Part shown: in pieces, positions 27,319 through 36,975 of the stretch
Position numbering within the stretch: position 1 is the first letter of the stretch
Layout: each line of letters begins with the position of its first letter
Source: Pseudomonadota bacterium
Lineage (GTDB): Bacteria > Myxococcota_A > Polyangia > Polyangiales > Polyangiaceae
Length of the DNA stretch: 64,000 bases
Direction: 5' to 3'
Assembly: GCA_023398955.1 (NCBI GenBank)
Contig: JAEWRL010000097.1
Coordinates: 186,001-250,000, forward strand
Program-made: the position numbers and the translations under genes
Notes under the pieces: generated by a model
The model's input: only the letters and a program-made list of their open reading frames with translations
What the model was told of the DNA's origin: nothing
The model's database searches: none

Positions 27319-29697
27319 TTACCGAATACGCTCACCGGAGCACGCGATGAAGGTGACCGAGCCACGGGCCGGCGTATCGTCCCCCACGAAGCGAAGCAAG
27401 CGCTTCTGCGAAGGCTCACAGTTGGCCACCAGCTCAGCGTTACCAAGGACGTCGTCCGGGTCCATGGCGTCGATGTAGCAGTAGCCGGGGGTGCTGACGT
27501 TGATCGAGTCGCCCGCGGTCTTCAGACACTCATCACGATCGGATGGGTTCGCCAAGCTGTACTGGGTAATGCCGCACATGCAGACGTTCTCGCATGCGGG
27601 GGTCGAGTCGGTGTCACAGGCTTGGTTCTCCCGGAGCGACTCCTTCACGGCACCCACGAGGCCAGGGTTGTCCTCGAGGCTCACGCGGCCCTTGGCGGGA
27701 TTGCAGTCGCAGGCGCCAGTGGCCAGGGCTTCCACCACCTCGCACTGGACCATTCCGTTCTCGTCCACGTCGAGGCGGCGCGGCAGGCAGCGCCCACCGA
27801 GCTTCTCCTTGAGGCGGTCCACGATGGCGTTGACGGCGGGATTATAGCCGTAGCTCGTGCTGGCGGAATCACCCAAGAACTTCGGGCACACCGAGGCGAC
27901 GATCGAGTTCTCTCGGTAGTCCTTCAGCACCTCGAGCTGGCGCAAGCCTGGGTACGCCTTGGCGCGATACTGAACCGTCCCATAGTTGCCACCCTCATCC
28001 TGACAGAGGGGCTTCTTCGCCGCGAGCACGTCGTCCAGGGTGAGCTCGCCCGTCTCCCTGTTCACACTGGGCGCGCAGTCACAGTTCCGACCGGCCTCCA
28101 CCTGGGCGCAGTCGGTGGGGTTCGGCAAGGGGAAGATGCAGGCGTACTGCAGGTCCCGACCGCTCGTATTCCACTCGTGACCGTGGATGGGATCTGCTGT
28201 CGGGCCAGTACCGTCCGGGCCGGGCAGGTCAGGGCGTGGGGTGATCGCCTCGACCATATGCTGGTTCTGGGGGGGAACGTGGTCCCGAGGCTGGCCCAGG
28301 ATCGCTGGCCAGTCGATGTCGATCGCGTTCTTGTACCGCAGCTCGGTGGCGCTATCGACGGTCTCCGCCGTGGCGATATCCTGCCAGGGGACGCCGACGA
28401 TCCCCGCCAAGAACACGAGGGACGGATCGCGGCCCGAGATGGCCCCGCGGAGCTCGTAGAGGGGATTGTTGACGGGGGCCCCAGGGTTGCAAGCCATGCC
28501 CAGGCGTGTTGCTTCCGTGCAGTCGCAATCCGCATCCGGGAAGCTCGAGTTCGGGCAGATCTGCATCTTGGTCAAGCCGACGGAGTAGCGCGTGGTGGGG
28601 TAGAGCAGGTCCATCCCAAAGCGGCGCTTCTGGTCGTAGCAGCGTAGATTGGACTCATCCTGTCCCTGAGGCAGCTCCTTGCCGTTGGGGCACAGCGTGG
28701 CTTCGTCGCCGCAACCCGCCGGAAACGAGCTCGAGAGGCAGGAGACGCAGCAGGGATCGTTGGGATTGGCATCGCAAGCAGTCGTGCCGGGGGCCATCCG
28801 GAACACCCCCCTGCCCTCGCGATTGAAGGTGGCGACGAGGTTGCCGTAGCCAGCAGCTTGGATGGAGCAGTCGTTCTCGTCGCTGAGCATGATGATGGCG
28901 ACGAGGGAATCGCCCCGAAGGAAGGCGTTCCGCTGCGCGAGCAGCGCGTCGTCGACCCCGGTGGGTGTCCCGTAGGAGCCGCTCACCTCGACCGTGGCAT
29001 ACGGCGTGGGATCGATGAGGAAGCGGTACCAAGCCTCGAGGGATGCCTCGAACCCGCAGCCAACCTCACCCGTCAAGCGCACGTGATCTGCGAATTGCGT
29101 AGTGATGGCGCCCAGATCGTTTGTAGCGCCCGCCGCGGGCCCGCTGGGTCGGTTGTCCCATGCCAAGAAGCCCTGGCCATTGTTTGGCACGTCACGGACG
29201 CTGCCAATCAGGTGCGCCATGTCGGCCTGGGTCTCGTTGAACTGGTCGTTTGCTGCCGAGCAGAAGGGTCCACCCGCGCCACCGAGGCTGGAGCTCACGA
29301 CGCCGATGTGGACGTCGTTGATGGGCTCGAACTCACGGCCCCCCTGGGCGCAGTCCGCCGAGGGGCTCGCTGGCGTGTCGACGACATTACCAGCGCCGTC
29401 GAGGCAAGGAGGGTTCAAGAGGCGGCCGACCAGGCGCGGCACCGCTTCCGCAAGGAGGAGCTGCTTGTCCGCCATGGACTGCGAGTTGTCGATCATGAAC
29501 AAGAGGTCGATCTTGTCCACGGCGGTCTGAGCGAACTGGGTGACGAACACGTTGCTCGTCGAGGGCTCCTGCTCCGCGATCGGCCTATCGAGACAGCCGG
29601 AGCTGCCCCCAGCTACAGCAGCGATCGCCGTGAGCCCGGCAACGCTGACGCGCAAGAAGCGCGCCGCTCGGCTTGGCTTACCTTTGTTTGAATTCAT
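27319..29697 (-). CDS. Von Willebrand factor A domain lipoprotein
   Basis: The 792-aa product has a lipoprotein signal (LTAIAAVAGGSSGC) and a VWA domain with the metal-ion-dependent adhesion motif MIDNSQSMADK soon after. The rest is rich in Cys, Asn and Pro, including clusters such as NDPCCVSC and DCDCTEATRLGMAC, suggesting an extracellular disulfide-bonded structure. Similar large lipoproteins are common in myxobacteria; the function is unknown. The ATG at 29697 is chosen because AAGGAG lies ~10 nt upstream and it gives the signal peptide; the frame is open 29 codons further. Confidence 0.82.
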   Translation of the reverse strand: MNSNKGKPSRAARFLRVSVAGLTAIAAVAGGSSGCLDRPIAEQEPSTSNVFVTQFAQTAVDKIDLLFMIDNSQSMADKQLLLAEAVPRLVGRLLNPPCLDGAGNVVDTPASPSADCAQGGREFEPINDVHIGVVSSSLGGAGGPFCSAANDQFNETQADMAHLIGSVRDVPNNGQGFLAWDNRPSGPAAGATNDLGAITTQFADHVRLTGEVGCGFEASLEAWYRFLIDPTPYATVEVSGSYGTPTGVDDALLAQRNAFLRGDSLVAIIMLSDENDCSIQAAGYGNLVATFNREGRGVFRMAPGTTACDANPNDPCCVSCLSSSFPAGCGDEATLCPNGKELPQGQDESNLRCYDQKRRFGMDLLYPTTRYSVGLTKMQICPNSSFPDADCDCTEATRLGMACNPGAPVNNPLYELRGAISGRDPSLVFLAGIVGVPWQDIATAETVDSATELRYKNAIDIDWPAILGQPRDHVPPQNQHMVEAITPRPDLPGPDGTGPTADPIHGHEWNTSGRDLQYACIFPLPNPTDCAQVEAGRNCDCAPSVNRETGELTLDDVLAAKKPLCQDEGGNYGTVQYRAKAYPGLRQLEVLKDYRENSIVASVCPKFLGDSASTSYGYNPAVNAIVDRLKEKLGGRCLPRRLDVDENGMVQCEVVEALATGACDCNPAKGRVSLEDNPGLVGAVKESLRENQACDTDSTPACENVCMCGITQYSLANPSDRDECLKTAGDSINVSTPGYCYIDAMDPDDVLGNAELVANCEPSQKRLLRFVGDDTPARGSVTFIACSGERIR

Positions 29698-29806
29698 GAA
29701 AGATGGCTCCTTGGGTGCCGCAAATTCCCGGGCCCGACCGCTTTGGGGGCCGGACACTACCGACGGTCTCGATACAGCGACCACCGGGGCTCTGGCCGGT
29801 AGCCGG

Positions 29807-29836
29807 AGGGTACAGAAAAGAAGCAGGCACTGTCAA
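29807..29836 (-). promoter_or_regulatory. Predicted promoter of the VWA lipoprotein gene
   Basis: On the minus strand, TTGACA (29831-29836) is followed after 18 nt by TACCCT (29807-29812). This would give a 5' leader of about 100 nt before the ATG at 29697. The -35 is a perfect consensus; the -10 is moderate. Confidence 0.42.
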
Positions 29837-29903
29837 TGTCACTGGAACGAGCAAACACGCGGTGCAGGCCTCGGCACCCCAGCTGAGCAAGCGCCGTTCC
29901 GTA

Positions 29904-29921
29904 GGCGCCCCTTCGGGCGCC
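29904..29921 (-). terminator. Strong GC hairpin after uvrC
   Basis: GGCGCCC-CTTC-GGGCGCC is a perfect 7-bp stem with a tetraloop about 70 nt after the uvrC stop, between uvrC and the promoter of the next gene on the same strand. It has no U-tract, so it may be a rho-assisted terminator or mRNA 3'-end structure. Confidence 0.42.
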
Positions 29922-29991
29922 CCGCGAAACACCGCCGATAGTTCGCCTGTTGGCTGGTGGCGCAGACAACCTTGTTGGCACAAACGACAAC

Positions 29992-31941
29992 TCAGTTGCC
30001 TGTTGGCTCCTTCTCGGGTGGCTGCTCGGAAGCGTCCGCGGCTTCGAGGGTTGGGGACCCGGCGAAATGCTCACGCAGAGCGTAGGCCTGCCTCTTCGTG
30101 AGCCCAGGGACGGCGAGAACGGCCTCCACACTGGCACTCCGGACAGCAGCCACTGAGCCGAACGTCCTGAGGAGGGCGCGCCGGGTCTTGGGTCCGATCC
30201 CGGGAACTGCATCCAGCTCCGAGCTCAGCCGCCGCCGCTTGCCCAATCCCGCCCGCCCGCGGTTCGAGAAGCGGTGTGCCTCGTCCCTGGCGCGCGCCAG
30301 GATAAACAGCTCCGGCCCGTTCGTCTTGAGCGGCACGGGGTTCTTCTGGCCGGGGAGGTACACTCGATCCACCAACTTGTCCGCCCCCGGACGCTCGCGC
30401 TCTTTCGCCAGGCCAACGATTGGAAGCTCGCCGACGCCCACGTCCGCTGCCGCGGCCAAAGCGATCCCGAGCTGCCCTCGACCTCCATCTACGACGAAGA
30501 GATCCGGGAGCGACCACTCCGAGTCGGGCGCCTCCATCGCCTCGGCGGCCTCCCGCCCGCGCTTGAAGCGGCGCGCCAAGACCTCGCGCATCGCGCCGTA
30601 GTCGTCTCCGGGCTCGCACTGCTTCAAGCGATAGAGCCGGTAACGCGCCTTGTCGGGGACGCTGTCACTTAGGGCCACGACGGCGCCTACCGTGTCTTGT
30701 CCGCCCAGGTGCGAGATATCGCAGCACTCGATGCGGCGCGGGAGACGGGGCAGCCGCAGGCGTCGCTGCACGCGAGCAAGTCGCTCCTCCACGTCCTCGC
30801 GCGCGCGCCGCTTCTCCGCGAAGGCGTGGGCCGCATTCTCCCGAGCCATTTCCAGAAGCTGGCGGCGCGGAGCGCGGCTGGAGGCGAGGATCGCGACGCG
30901 ACAACTCCGCGGCTCGCGGGCGCGGCGCACCTCGGTCAACCACTCCGCAACGCCGTCGACGCCTTCGGGGAGGACGGGCACGAGGACCTCATCGGGGATG
31001 GCGGCCTGACCTTGCCGCGATTCTGCGTAATTCTCTCGCAGAAAGCCGGCAATGAGCTCGTCGTCCGGCAGCTCGACCCGGGGGCTCGAGAAGCTTGCGA
31101 TATCGACGACCCGCCCCTCACGAACGCGCAGGAGCGCCAGCTCGACCAAGTCCCCCTCACGGTAGAGCCCGAGCACGTCCTGGTCCCGATCGGTCACGCT
31201 CACAACGTGCTGCGCCTCGAGCACCGAGCGCACGGCGCGCAGCTGATCCCTGTAGGTAGCGGCGAGCTCGAACTGCATGGCGGCACTCGCCTTTTGCATG
31301 CGGGTCTCGAGCTCCCTGTGTAGCTCCTCGTGGCGAGCGGCAAGGAACAGCTCCACGGAGCGCACCTGCGCTGCGTAGGCATCGGCATCGACGTCCAACA
31401 CGCAGGGCGCCGCGCAGCGCTGGATTTGGTACTGCAGGCAGGGGCGCCGCCGGCTCACGAGCTCCCGATCGGTGCACGTGCGCAGCTTGAAGTGCTTCTC
31501 GACAAGGTTCAGCGTGCGGCGAGCCGAGGTGGCGGAGTGATACGGCCCGAAGTACTTCGCGCCGTCAGCCTTTGGCCGCCGCACCAATTCGAGGCGCGGC
31601 CAAGGGTGCTCGCTGCCCAGGCGAAGGCTCAGGTATTCCTTGTCGTCTCGGAGCTTGACGTTGAATCTCGGAGCAAGCTCTTTGATGAGGTTGTTCTCGA
31701 GGATCGCAGCTTCCTTCTCTGAGCCAGTGACACGCGTCTCGAGATCACCAATTTGGCCGAGCAGGAGCGGGATGAAAGCGCGATCGTCGGAGCCGCCCTC
31801 GTTGAAGTAGCTGCGCACGCGGGTGCGCAGGCTCTTCGCCTTACCAACGTAGAGCACTTTGCCTTCACGGTCGCGAAAGACGTAGCAGCCCGAGCGGGCG
31901 GGCAATGAGGCGAGCTTCTCGAGAACGAGCTCAGGGAGCAT
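29992..31941 (-). CDS. uvrC: UvrABC nuclease subunit C
   Basis: UvrC makes both incisions in nucleotide excision repair. The 649-aa protein has the N-terminal GIY-YIG nuclease domain (SGCYVFRDREGKVLYVGKAK), the UVR motif (MQFELAATYRDQLRAV), the RNase H-like C-terminal nuclease domain (ECCDISHLGGQDTVGAVV, PDLFVVDGGRGQL) and the tandem helix-hairpin-helix (LDAVPGIGPKTRRALLRTFG, AVPGLTKRQAYALREHF). Length is normal. It is divergent from the VanW gene. A separate XPB/Bax1 pair elsewhere in the window may add a second, different repair route. Confidence 0.96.
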   Translation of the reverse strand: MLPELVLEKLASLPARSGCYVFRDREGKVLYVGKAKSLRTRVRSYFNEGGSDDRAFIPLLLGQIGDLETRVTGSEKEAAILENNLIKELAPRFNVKLRDDKEYLSLRLGSEHPWPRLELVRRPKADGAKYFGPYHSATSARRTLNLVEKHFKLRTCTDRELVSRRRPCLQYQIQRCAAPCVLDVDADAYAAQVRSVELFLAARHEELHRELETRMQKASAAMQFELAATYRDQLRAVRSVLEAQHVVSVTDRDQDVLGLYREGDLVELALLRVREGRVVDIASFSSPRVELPDDELIAGFLRENYAESRQGQAAIPDEVLVPVLPEGVDGVAEWLTEVRRAREPRSCRVAILASSRAPRRQLLEMARENAAHAFAEKRRAREDVEERLARVQRRLRLPRLPRRIECCDISHLGGQDTVGAVVALSDSVPDKARYRLYRLKQCEPGDDYGAMREVLARRFKRGREAAEAMEAPDSEWSLPDLFVVDGGRGQLGIALAAAADVGVGELPIVGLAKERERPGADKLVDRVYLPGQKNPVPLKTNGPELFILARARDEAHRFSNRGRAGLGKRRRLSSELDAVPGIGPKTRRALLRTFGSVAAVRSASVEAVLAVPGLTKRQAYALREHFAGSPTLEAADASEQPPEKEPTGN

Positions 31942-32085
31942 GACGGAGTGGGCGGTTCATTTGTCGTCGCGCAGCGCTCGGCATTGTGTCCGGCCGCCGC
32001 GATGCCGGCGAGGGCTTTCCCCAGGTCGCGCACAATCCCTTGACGGCCGACCTGGTGCTTTCCAAGATGACCCGTCCTCGCGTCT

Positions 32086-33642
32086 ATGCCCAACTGGCTC
32101 TCCACACGTTTTGGGCGTGGTGGCCTCATGGTCGGCATCGCGGCACTGGCTGGTGCAGCCATCGGCCTGGTGCTCGTGCCCCACAGCCCCACTCCCCACG
32201 ACACGCCGCCTCCCACCCCGGAGGTCCAGCTGCTTGGTGCTGTGTTGCCGCTGGATGCCAATGCCGTGAACGGCGCGATGGATCGCGTGCGTCGCTATGC
32301 AGCGACACGTTTCGATCTGCGACTCCCCGACGGCAAAACGGAGCCCTTGTTCTTGGGCCGGCTCGGAGCCGAGATCGACAAGGTACGGCTCGCGCGGCTC
32401 GTCAGGGACGCCCGGGACAACACGAGCCCCATGCGGCTCGAATGGCAGCGGCGGGGCGCCACGGGACCATTGGTGCTGCCGGTTCCCATTACCTTCGACG
32501 TGAAACAAGCGGTCGACCGTTTGCTGCTGTTGAAGGACGAGGTGGATCAGCTGCCCGAGGACGCGCGCCTGGACTTGGAGCAGCGGCAGGTTCAGGCAGA
32601 GAGGCACGGCCGACTTCTCGACATCGACGCTTCACTCCAGGCGCTCCACGATGCAGTGAGCACCGGAAAACGGCAGGTGGAGCTGGCCTACGAGAGGATC
32701 CGGCCGCGCCGGCTCGCGGCAGAGCTTCAGGGGCTGCATTTCGACGAGGTCCTCGGCTACTTCGAGACACGGTACAGCCGCTCAGCCAAGTACCGCGACC
32801 GAACGTTCAACCTCCGCCTTGCGGCTTCGAAGCTCGATGGACACGTGCTCCTGCCTGGCGACGAGTTCGACTTCAACGAGGTCGTGGGTCCTCGTGACGA
32901 AGCGAACGGCTACAAGGTCGCGACGGTCATCGCTGAAGGGGAGCTCGTGGACGGGATTGGCGGCGGCACCTGCCAGATCTCGGGCACGCTTCATGGCGCC
33001 GCTTTTTTCGCGGGCCTGGAGGTCGTTGAGCGCTATCCGCACACGCGGCCGAGCTCCTACATCAAGATGGGGATGGATGCGACGGTGGTTTATCCCACTA
33101 TCAACTTCCGGCTAAAGAACTCCTATGGGTTTCCGGTGGTGCTCCACCAATCGGTCAAGAACGGCGTCGTGCGCGCGGAGATCCTCGGCCCGAAGCGCCC
33201 GCGGACCGTGACCCTGATTCGGCGCATCACCGAGGCCCTCCCGTATGAACAGGTCGAACGCCCCGACGACCATCTGCCGGCAAACGAGCGCGTCCTCGCC
33301 CAGCGCGGCATCCCTGGATTTCGGCTGAAGCGTTATCGCATCTTGAGAGAGGGCCCTCACGCAGTGCGCGAGCGTTGGGACGATACGTATCCGCCAACGA
33401 CTCAGATCGTTCGCGTGGGGACCGGCCGCGATGCTCGCGCCAATGGTTCGCGCGCCGAAGACGATCCGCCCCCCGAGTACACCGCAGACGAACTCCTGGT
33501 GATGACGCAGGGGCCCGGGCTCGGCTCATCGGAGGAACAGCGCCGCGGCGGGTCGACGCTCGAGCAACGAGAGCCGGGGAGATTCGGTGAGCTCGGCTGG
33601 ACCGCCAGGGCGGGAATGCCGTTTTGGGAGCGAGAGGACTAG
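32086..33642 (+). CDS. VanW family protein
   Basis: The 518-aa protein has an N-terminal membrane anchor or signal (GLMVGIAALAGAAIGLVLV), a putative peptidoglycan-binding-type region and a VanW domain (LDGHVLLPGDEFDFNEVVG, then GIGGGTCQISGTLHGAAF). VanW domains are found next to vancomycin-resistance genes and in many unrelated cell-wall contexts; no activity is established. No vanX/vanH-type genes are nearby. The C-terminal ~90 residues are hydrophilic and of low complexity. A T9 run follows directly after the gene. Confidence 0.85.
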   Translation: MPNWLSTRFGRGGLMVGIAALAGAAIGLVLVPHSPTPHDTPPPTPEVQLLGAVLPLDANAVNGAMDRVRRYAATRFDLRLPDGKTEPLFLGRLGAEIDKVRLARLVRDARDNTSPMRLEWQRRGATGPLVLPVPITFDVKQAVDRLLLLKDEVDQLPEDARLDLEQRQVQAERHGRLLDIDASLQALHDAVSTGKRQVELAYERIRPRRLAAELQGLHFDEVLGYFETRYSRSAKYRDRTFNLRLAASKLDGHVLLPGDEFDFNEVVGPRDEANGYKVATVIAEGELVDGIGGGTCQISGTLHGAAFFAGLEVVERYPHTRPSSYIKMGMDATVVYPTINFRLKNSYGFPVVLHQSVKNGVVRAEILGPKRPRTVTLIRRITEALPYEQVERPDDHLPANERVLAQRGIPGFRLKRYRILREGPHAVRERWDDTYPPTTQIVRVGTGRDARANGSRAEDDPPPEYTADELLVMTQGPGLGSSEEQRRGGSTLEQREPGRFGELGWTARAGMPFWERED

Positions 33643-33659
33643 GGTCCGGCTTTTTTTTT
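33636..33659 (+). terminator. Terminator-like hairpin with T9 tract after VanW gene
   Basis: GGAC-TAGG-GTCC (33636-33647) overlaps the VanW stop codon and is followed by GGC and nine consecutive T (33651-33659). The T-run is striking in this GC-rich sequence, although the stem is only 4 bp. A TCCGGC/GCCGGA pair flanks the T-run and could form an alternative structure. Confidence 0.4.
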
Positions 33660-33843
33660 CGCGGGCCGGATCTGCTTGCACCGCGGAAAATATGCGGCAA
33701 TCTGCTGCAACGGCTCCGGACCCCGGCAGGCCGGCCGCCTTTGGCCTTGACGAACCGGCCCACAGTGGGCAAGAACCGCCCCTACGATGTGGGCGGGCGA
33801 AGCTTCACCTCTCACCCCCCTTTGTAGACCCAGCTGAACCTAG

Positions 33844-33859
33844 GACCGGTTAGTCGGTC
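33844..33859 (+). promoter_or_regulatory. Candidate operator of the TetR gene
   Basis: GACCG-N6-CGGTC is an inverted repeat ending 12 nt before the chosen TetR start codon. TetR-family repressors typically bind such palindromes over their own promoter, so this is a candidate autoregulatory site. Arms are only 5 bp, so chance is not excluded. Confidence 0.35.
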
Positions 33860-33871
33860 TGGTAAGTGACC

Positions 33872-34528
33872 ATGAACACAGAGAACGCACCCCAAGTCAC
33901 CACGGATTCCGCAGAACCAATTGACACCACCGGAGCGGCGCGCACCGTCGACTGGGAGAATCCCCGGGTAGCGGCGATTCTCACTGCAGCCGCCAAGTGC
34001 TTTGCGCGCAAGGGCTTCAGCGCGACGACGCTTGCCGAGATCGGCAAAGAGCTCGGGCTCCGCAAGAGCATCGTGCACTACTACTTCGCGAGCAAGGCAG
34101 CGCTCATCCACGAAGTCCAGAGCTTCACGTACCGCAAGTACCTCGAGCGCGTCCGTGAATCGATCGCCTCCGACTCCGGCGATAAGGCCAACTCGCTGCG
34201 TGCCCTCTGGGATGCCATGCAGAGCGACAAGACGGCGACCGGCCTCAACATCGAGGTATGGAGCGCCGCCCGTCGTGACGGTGAGCTGAAGCGCCGCGCT
34301 GCGGATCTCCAGCGCGACGCCCAGGCGATCATTGGCGAAGCGTCGGTCGAGGCACTGAACCTGCCCCAATCATTCCCAAAGCGCGACCAGCTAGCCCGCT
34401 TGCTCCTTGCCGTTCTCAATGGATTGTCTGTCAGCGAGTCCATCGACGGCGATGAGGGCAAGGCGAAGGAAACCTACGAGCTGTTTCTGCAGCTCTTGAA
34501 GTCGGGCGTCCCGTCCATCCAGAGCTAA
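33872..34528 (+). CDS. TetR/AcrR family transcriptional regulator
   Basis: A TetR-family repressor of about 218 aa. The N-terminal helix-turn-helix is clear (AAAKCFARKGFSATTLAEIG, then KSIVHYYFASKAALIHEV). The C-terminal ligand domain is helical with no recognisable ligand signature; YELFLQLLKSGVPSI closes the protein. The 26 residues before the HTH are polar and low-complexity. Start options are ATG at 33872 or GTG two codons earlier; neither has a strong ribosome site. Its neighbours (VanW and an M15-like peptidase) hint at an envelope target, but this is inference. Confidence 0.9.
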   Translation: MNTENAPQVTTDSAEPIDTTGAARTVDWENPRVAAILTAAAKCFARKGFSATTLAEIGKELGLRKSIVHYYFASKAALIHEVQSFTYRKYLERVRESIASDSGDKANSLRALWDAMQSDKTATGLNIEVWSAARRDGELKRRAADLQRDAQAIIGEASVEALNLPQSFPKRDQLARLLLAVLNGLSVSESIDGDEGKAKETYELFLQLLKSGVPSIQS

Positions 34529-34557
34529 CTCGCGCGGAAGCGGCGGTCTCCGGCCGA

Positions 34558-35751
34558 ATGAACACCGTTCGGCCGGGACACCGCGAACCAACGACCGTGC
34601 GCTGTACCGAACCTCCACCCCCTCTCCGCGGCGAGTCCAAGCGACAACGGGTCGCACCATGGCGTGGACTGGGGTTGTCGTGCGCTCTCGCGCTCATGGC
34701 CCCGCCAGCGGTGGCGAGCCTTGGCCCGCAGCCGAGCCCGTTCGCGATACCAAGCGATCGGGGGATCGGTGCAGCGCCGAGGCTCTGGTGGGAGGCAAGA
34801 CTGACCCCTCCGGTGGTGGGCGTCGCACTGTTTCACCATCCGGAACGCGAGAGGCTCGCTGACTGGCGACTCTTGTGGCAAGGGCGCTATGGACCTGAGC
34901 ACTGGTTGCAGGCACCAGCACTCAGCTGGAGCTCGGACACCTGCGAGGCCGCGGAGCCAACGTCCTGGGTGGCGGCTCGCGCGCTTCCCGATTCTTCCGT
35001 TACGGGCGAGGTGTTCGGCAACACCGGGCTCTCGTTCCTCGCCCAGCAGTCGCCGCGGGGGGCACTGCTCATCGTCGAAGATGCAGGGTGGCACGATCCG
35101 ATCCACGGCGGGGGTTGGGCAGCGGCATGGCTCACCCCGACCACACGAGCGACAGCTCCGTGCCCCCCCTGGAAGCGGCCCCGACCCGTCACCATCGCGC
35201 GCTACGGTGGAGAATACGAGCGGCTCATTTTGCTGCAGTGTGACGGCTCGATCAGCAGCGATACGCTGGATCGTGTCACGGTCCTCGCGCGCCCACCCCT
35301 TACCGCGCGCCCGAGGCTTCCTTTGCCCCTCGAGCCAACGGCTGCTGCGAGCGCCGACAACGAGTGGCTACCGCAGGTGAAGCTCGTCCATCCGCGGCTC
35401 ATCTGGCTTCTTGACAAGATTGCGAGCGCATTCCCTGGGCGAATGCTGTACCTCATGAGCGGCTATCGGCCCGAAGCCGGTTCGAGGAGCCTGCACCATC
35501 GAGGTCGCGCAGTGGACCTGTTCGTTCAAGGCGTGCCCAACGAGGCGGTGTTTCGCTTCTGCCGCACCCTCCCGCAGGTTGGCTGCGGCTATTACCCCAA
35601 CAACCGCTTCGTCCACTTGGACGTACGGCCACCAACGGTGCCCGAGGCATACTGGGTGGACACCTCGGGCCCCAGCGAGCCGTCACGGTACGTCGATTCA
35701 TGGCCCGGAGTCGTCGAAGGTGGCGCTCTACGGTGGGCGGGCTCGGAGTAG
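34558..35751 (+). CDS. Secreted M15-like (DUF882/YcbK) peptidase-domain protein
   Basis: The 397-aa product has an N-terminal hydrophobic segment (LGLSCALALMAPPAVAS) preceded by an unusually long polar stretch, so the true start may be internal. The C-terminal domain matches the M15/DUF882 group: LYLMSGYRPEAG, SLHHRGRAVDLFVQG (the HxxGxAxD zinc motif) and FVHLDVRPP (HxD). These supply the expected metal ligands of a D-Ala-D-Ala-type carboxypeptidase or murein endopeptidase. The central 200 residues have no recognised domain. holB starts 7 nt downstream. Confidence 0.78.
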   Translation: MNTVRPGHREPTTVRCTEPPPPLRGESKRQRVAPWRGLGLSCALALMAPPAVASLGPQPSPFAIPSDRGIGAAPRLWWEARLTPPVVGVALFHHPERERLADWRLLWQGRYGPEHWLQAPALSWSSDTCEAAEPTSWVAARALPDSSVTGEVFGNTGLSFLAQQSPRGALLIVEDAGWHDPIHGGGWAAAWLTPTTRATAPCPPWKRPRPVTIARYGGEYERLILLQCDGSISSDTLDRVTVLARPPLTARPRLPLPLEPTAAASADNEWLPQVKLVHPRLIWLLDKIASAFPGRMLYLMSGYRPEAGSRSLHHRGRAVDLFVQGVPNEAVFRFCRTLPQVGCGYYPNNRFVHLDVRPPTVPEAYWVDTSGPSEPSRYVDSWPGVVEGGALRWAGSE

Positions 35752-35758
35752 GGTCGGG

Positions 35759-36748
35759 ATGGCTGCCTTCACTAGTGTTCTTGGTCAGCAGTCGGCGGTG
35801 CAGACCCTTCGCCACGCGCTGGCGCACGGACGGGTGCATCACGCCTACCGTTTCGAAGGTCCTCCGGGGGTTGGGAAGGAGCTGGCCGCCTTCGAGCTAG
35901 CGCGCGCGCTGCTTTGCGACGCACCAGCGGAGAGTCGTGCCTGCGGGGCATGCGATACCTGCCGGCGGGTCTCGACCTTCAGCAAGGAGGCGCCCGTGGT
36001 CCCGCTCCACCCAGACGTGGTGCTGGTGGCTCGCGGCCTCTATCCTCCGTCAGCGCTGGGGCGAGACCGCCCCGAGACCTCGGCGATCAGCGTCGATCAG
36101 ATCCGCTCCGTCGTGCTACCCCGGGTGGGGTACCCACCACACCAAGGGCGCGCTCTCGTCATCATCGTGCGCGACGCCGATGAGATGACGGTCTCTGCCG
36201 CCAACGCCTTGCTCAAGACGCTGGAAGAGCCACATGCCGAGACCCATTTCGTGTTGCTCTCGTCGAAGCCCGAGCGCCTGCTGGACACGATTCGTTCGCG
36301 AACACTGCCCGTGCGTTTCGGTCCGCTACCTCGTGCGATCGTCGAGGAAATCCTGGCGAGACACGACGCGCCCCGGGAGCTGGCTGGCATCGCGGAAGGC
36401 AGCGCCTCCCTAGCCCTGAGTCTGGCCATCTCCGAGGAACGTGAGCAGCAGCAGGCGTTCGTGCAGTCCGCTCTCCGCGCCATCGAGGCACCCGATCTTG
36501 CCAGCGGTCTCGAACAGATCGAAGCCCCCGGTACGTCACGCGACGAACTTGGTCGGCAGCTCGGCTTTCTGGCGCAGGCCCTCGCCGAGCGCGCGCGCAG
36601 CACGGTGGGGAGCGACGATCGCGAAGCGCTGCGCTGCGCCCGGCGTTATTTCCACGTTCTCGAAGCCTCACAGCACTTGGAGCGCAACGCGCAACCAGCT
36701 CTCGTCCTGGAGTCGCTGGTCCATCAGCTCCAAGCAGTGCTCGCCTAA
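35759..36748 (+). CDS. holB: DNA polymerase III delta-prime subunit
   Basis: HolB is a clamp-loader subunit. The 329-aa protein has the AAA+ P-loop FEGPPGVGKELAA, the zinc-binding Cys set (CDAPAESRACGACDTC), the sensor/Walker B region (VIIVRDADEMTVSAANALLK) and the SRC-like motif (RLLDTIRSRTLPVRF). The start is the ATG at 35759 giving MAAFTSVLGQQ; the 60 codons upstream in frame lie inside the M15-like gene and are not family-like. It lies 7 nt after that gene, presumably in one operon. Confidence 0.92.
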   Translation: MAAFTSVLGQQSAVQTLRHALAHGRVHHAYRFEGPPGVGKELAAFELARALLCDAPAESRACGACDTCRRVSTFSKEAPVVPLHPDVVLVARGLYPPSALGRDRPETSAISVDQIRSVVLPRVGYPPHQGRALVIIVRDADEMTVSAANALLKTLEEPHAETHFVLLSSKPERLLDTIRSRTLPVRFGPLPRAIVEEILARHDAPRELAGIAEGSASLALSLAISEEREQQQAFVQSALRAIEAPDLASGLEQIEAPGTSRDELGRQLGFLAQALAERARSTVGSDDREALRCARRYFHVLEASQHLERNAQPALVLESLVHQLQAVLA

Positions 36749-36857
36749 GTACGACAGGAGTTTGGCCCAAGGCGGCCGCCAAGCTTCAGTTCCAGGGGTT
36801 CGCACGCTGCGGCTGCGCACGGCCGCCATGCTGACCGCCAAGGTCCTGCGCCTCAAC

Positions 36858-36876
36858 GAGCCGGGTTCGGGCTCGG
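36858..36876. terminator. Hairpin in the convergent holB/thiE gap
   Basis: CGAGCC-GGGTTCG-GGCTCG forms a 6-bp stem in the 227-nt gap between holB and the convergent thiE, with CTCAA/TTGAG just outside extending it imperfectly. It could be a bidirectional terminator. The rest of the gap holds nothing recognisable. Confidence 0.33.
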
Positions 36877-36975
36877 GCTCGACTTGAGTGGGTACGAACT
36901 TGCGGGGAGCTGTACCAAGTGGGCAGCACTCACGTCGCCGAGCCACCGGGACCGGGACCAGACCTCGCCACTCTC

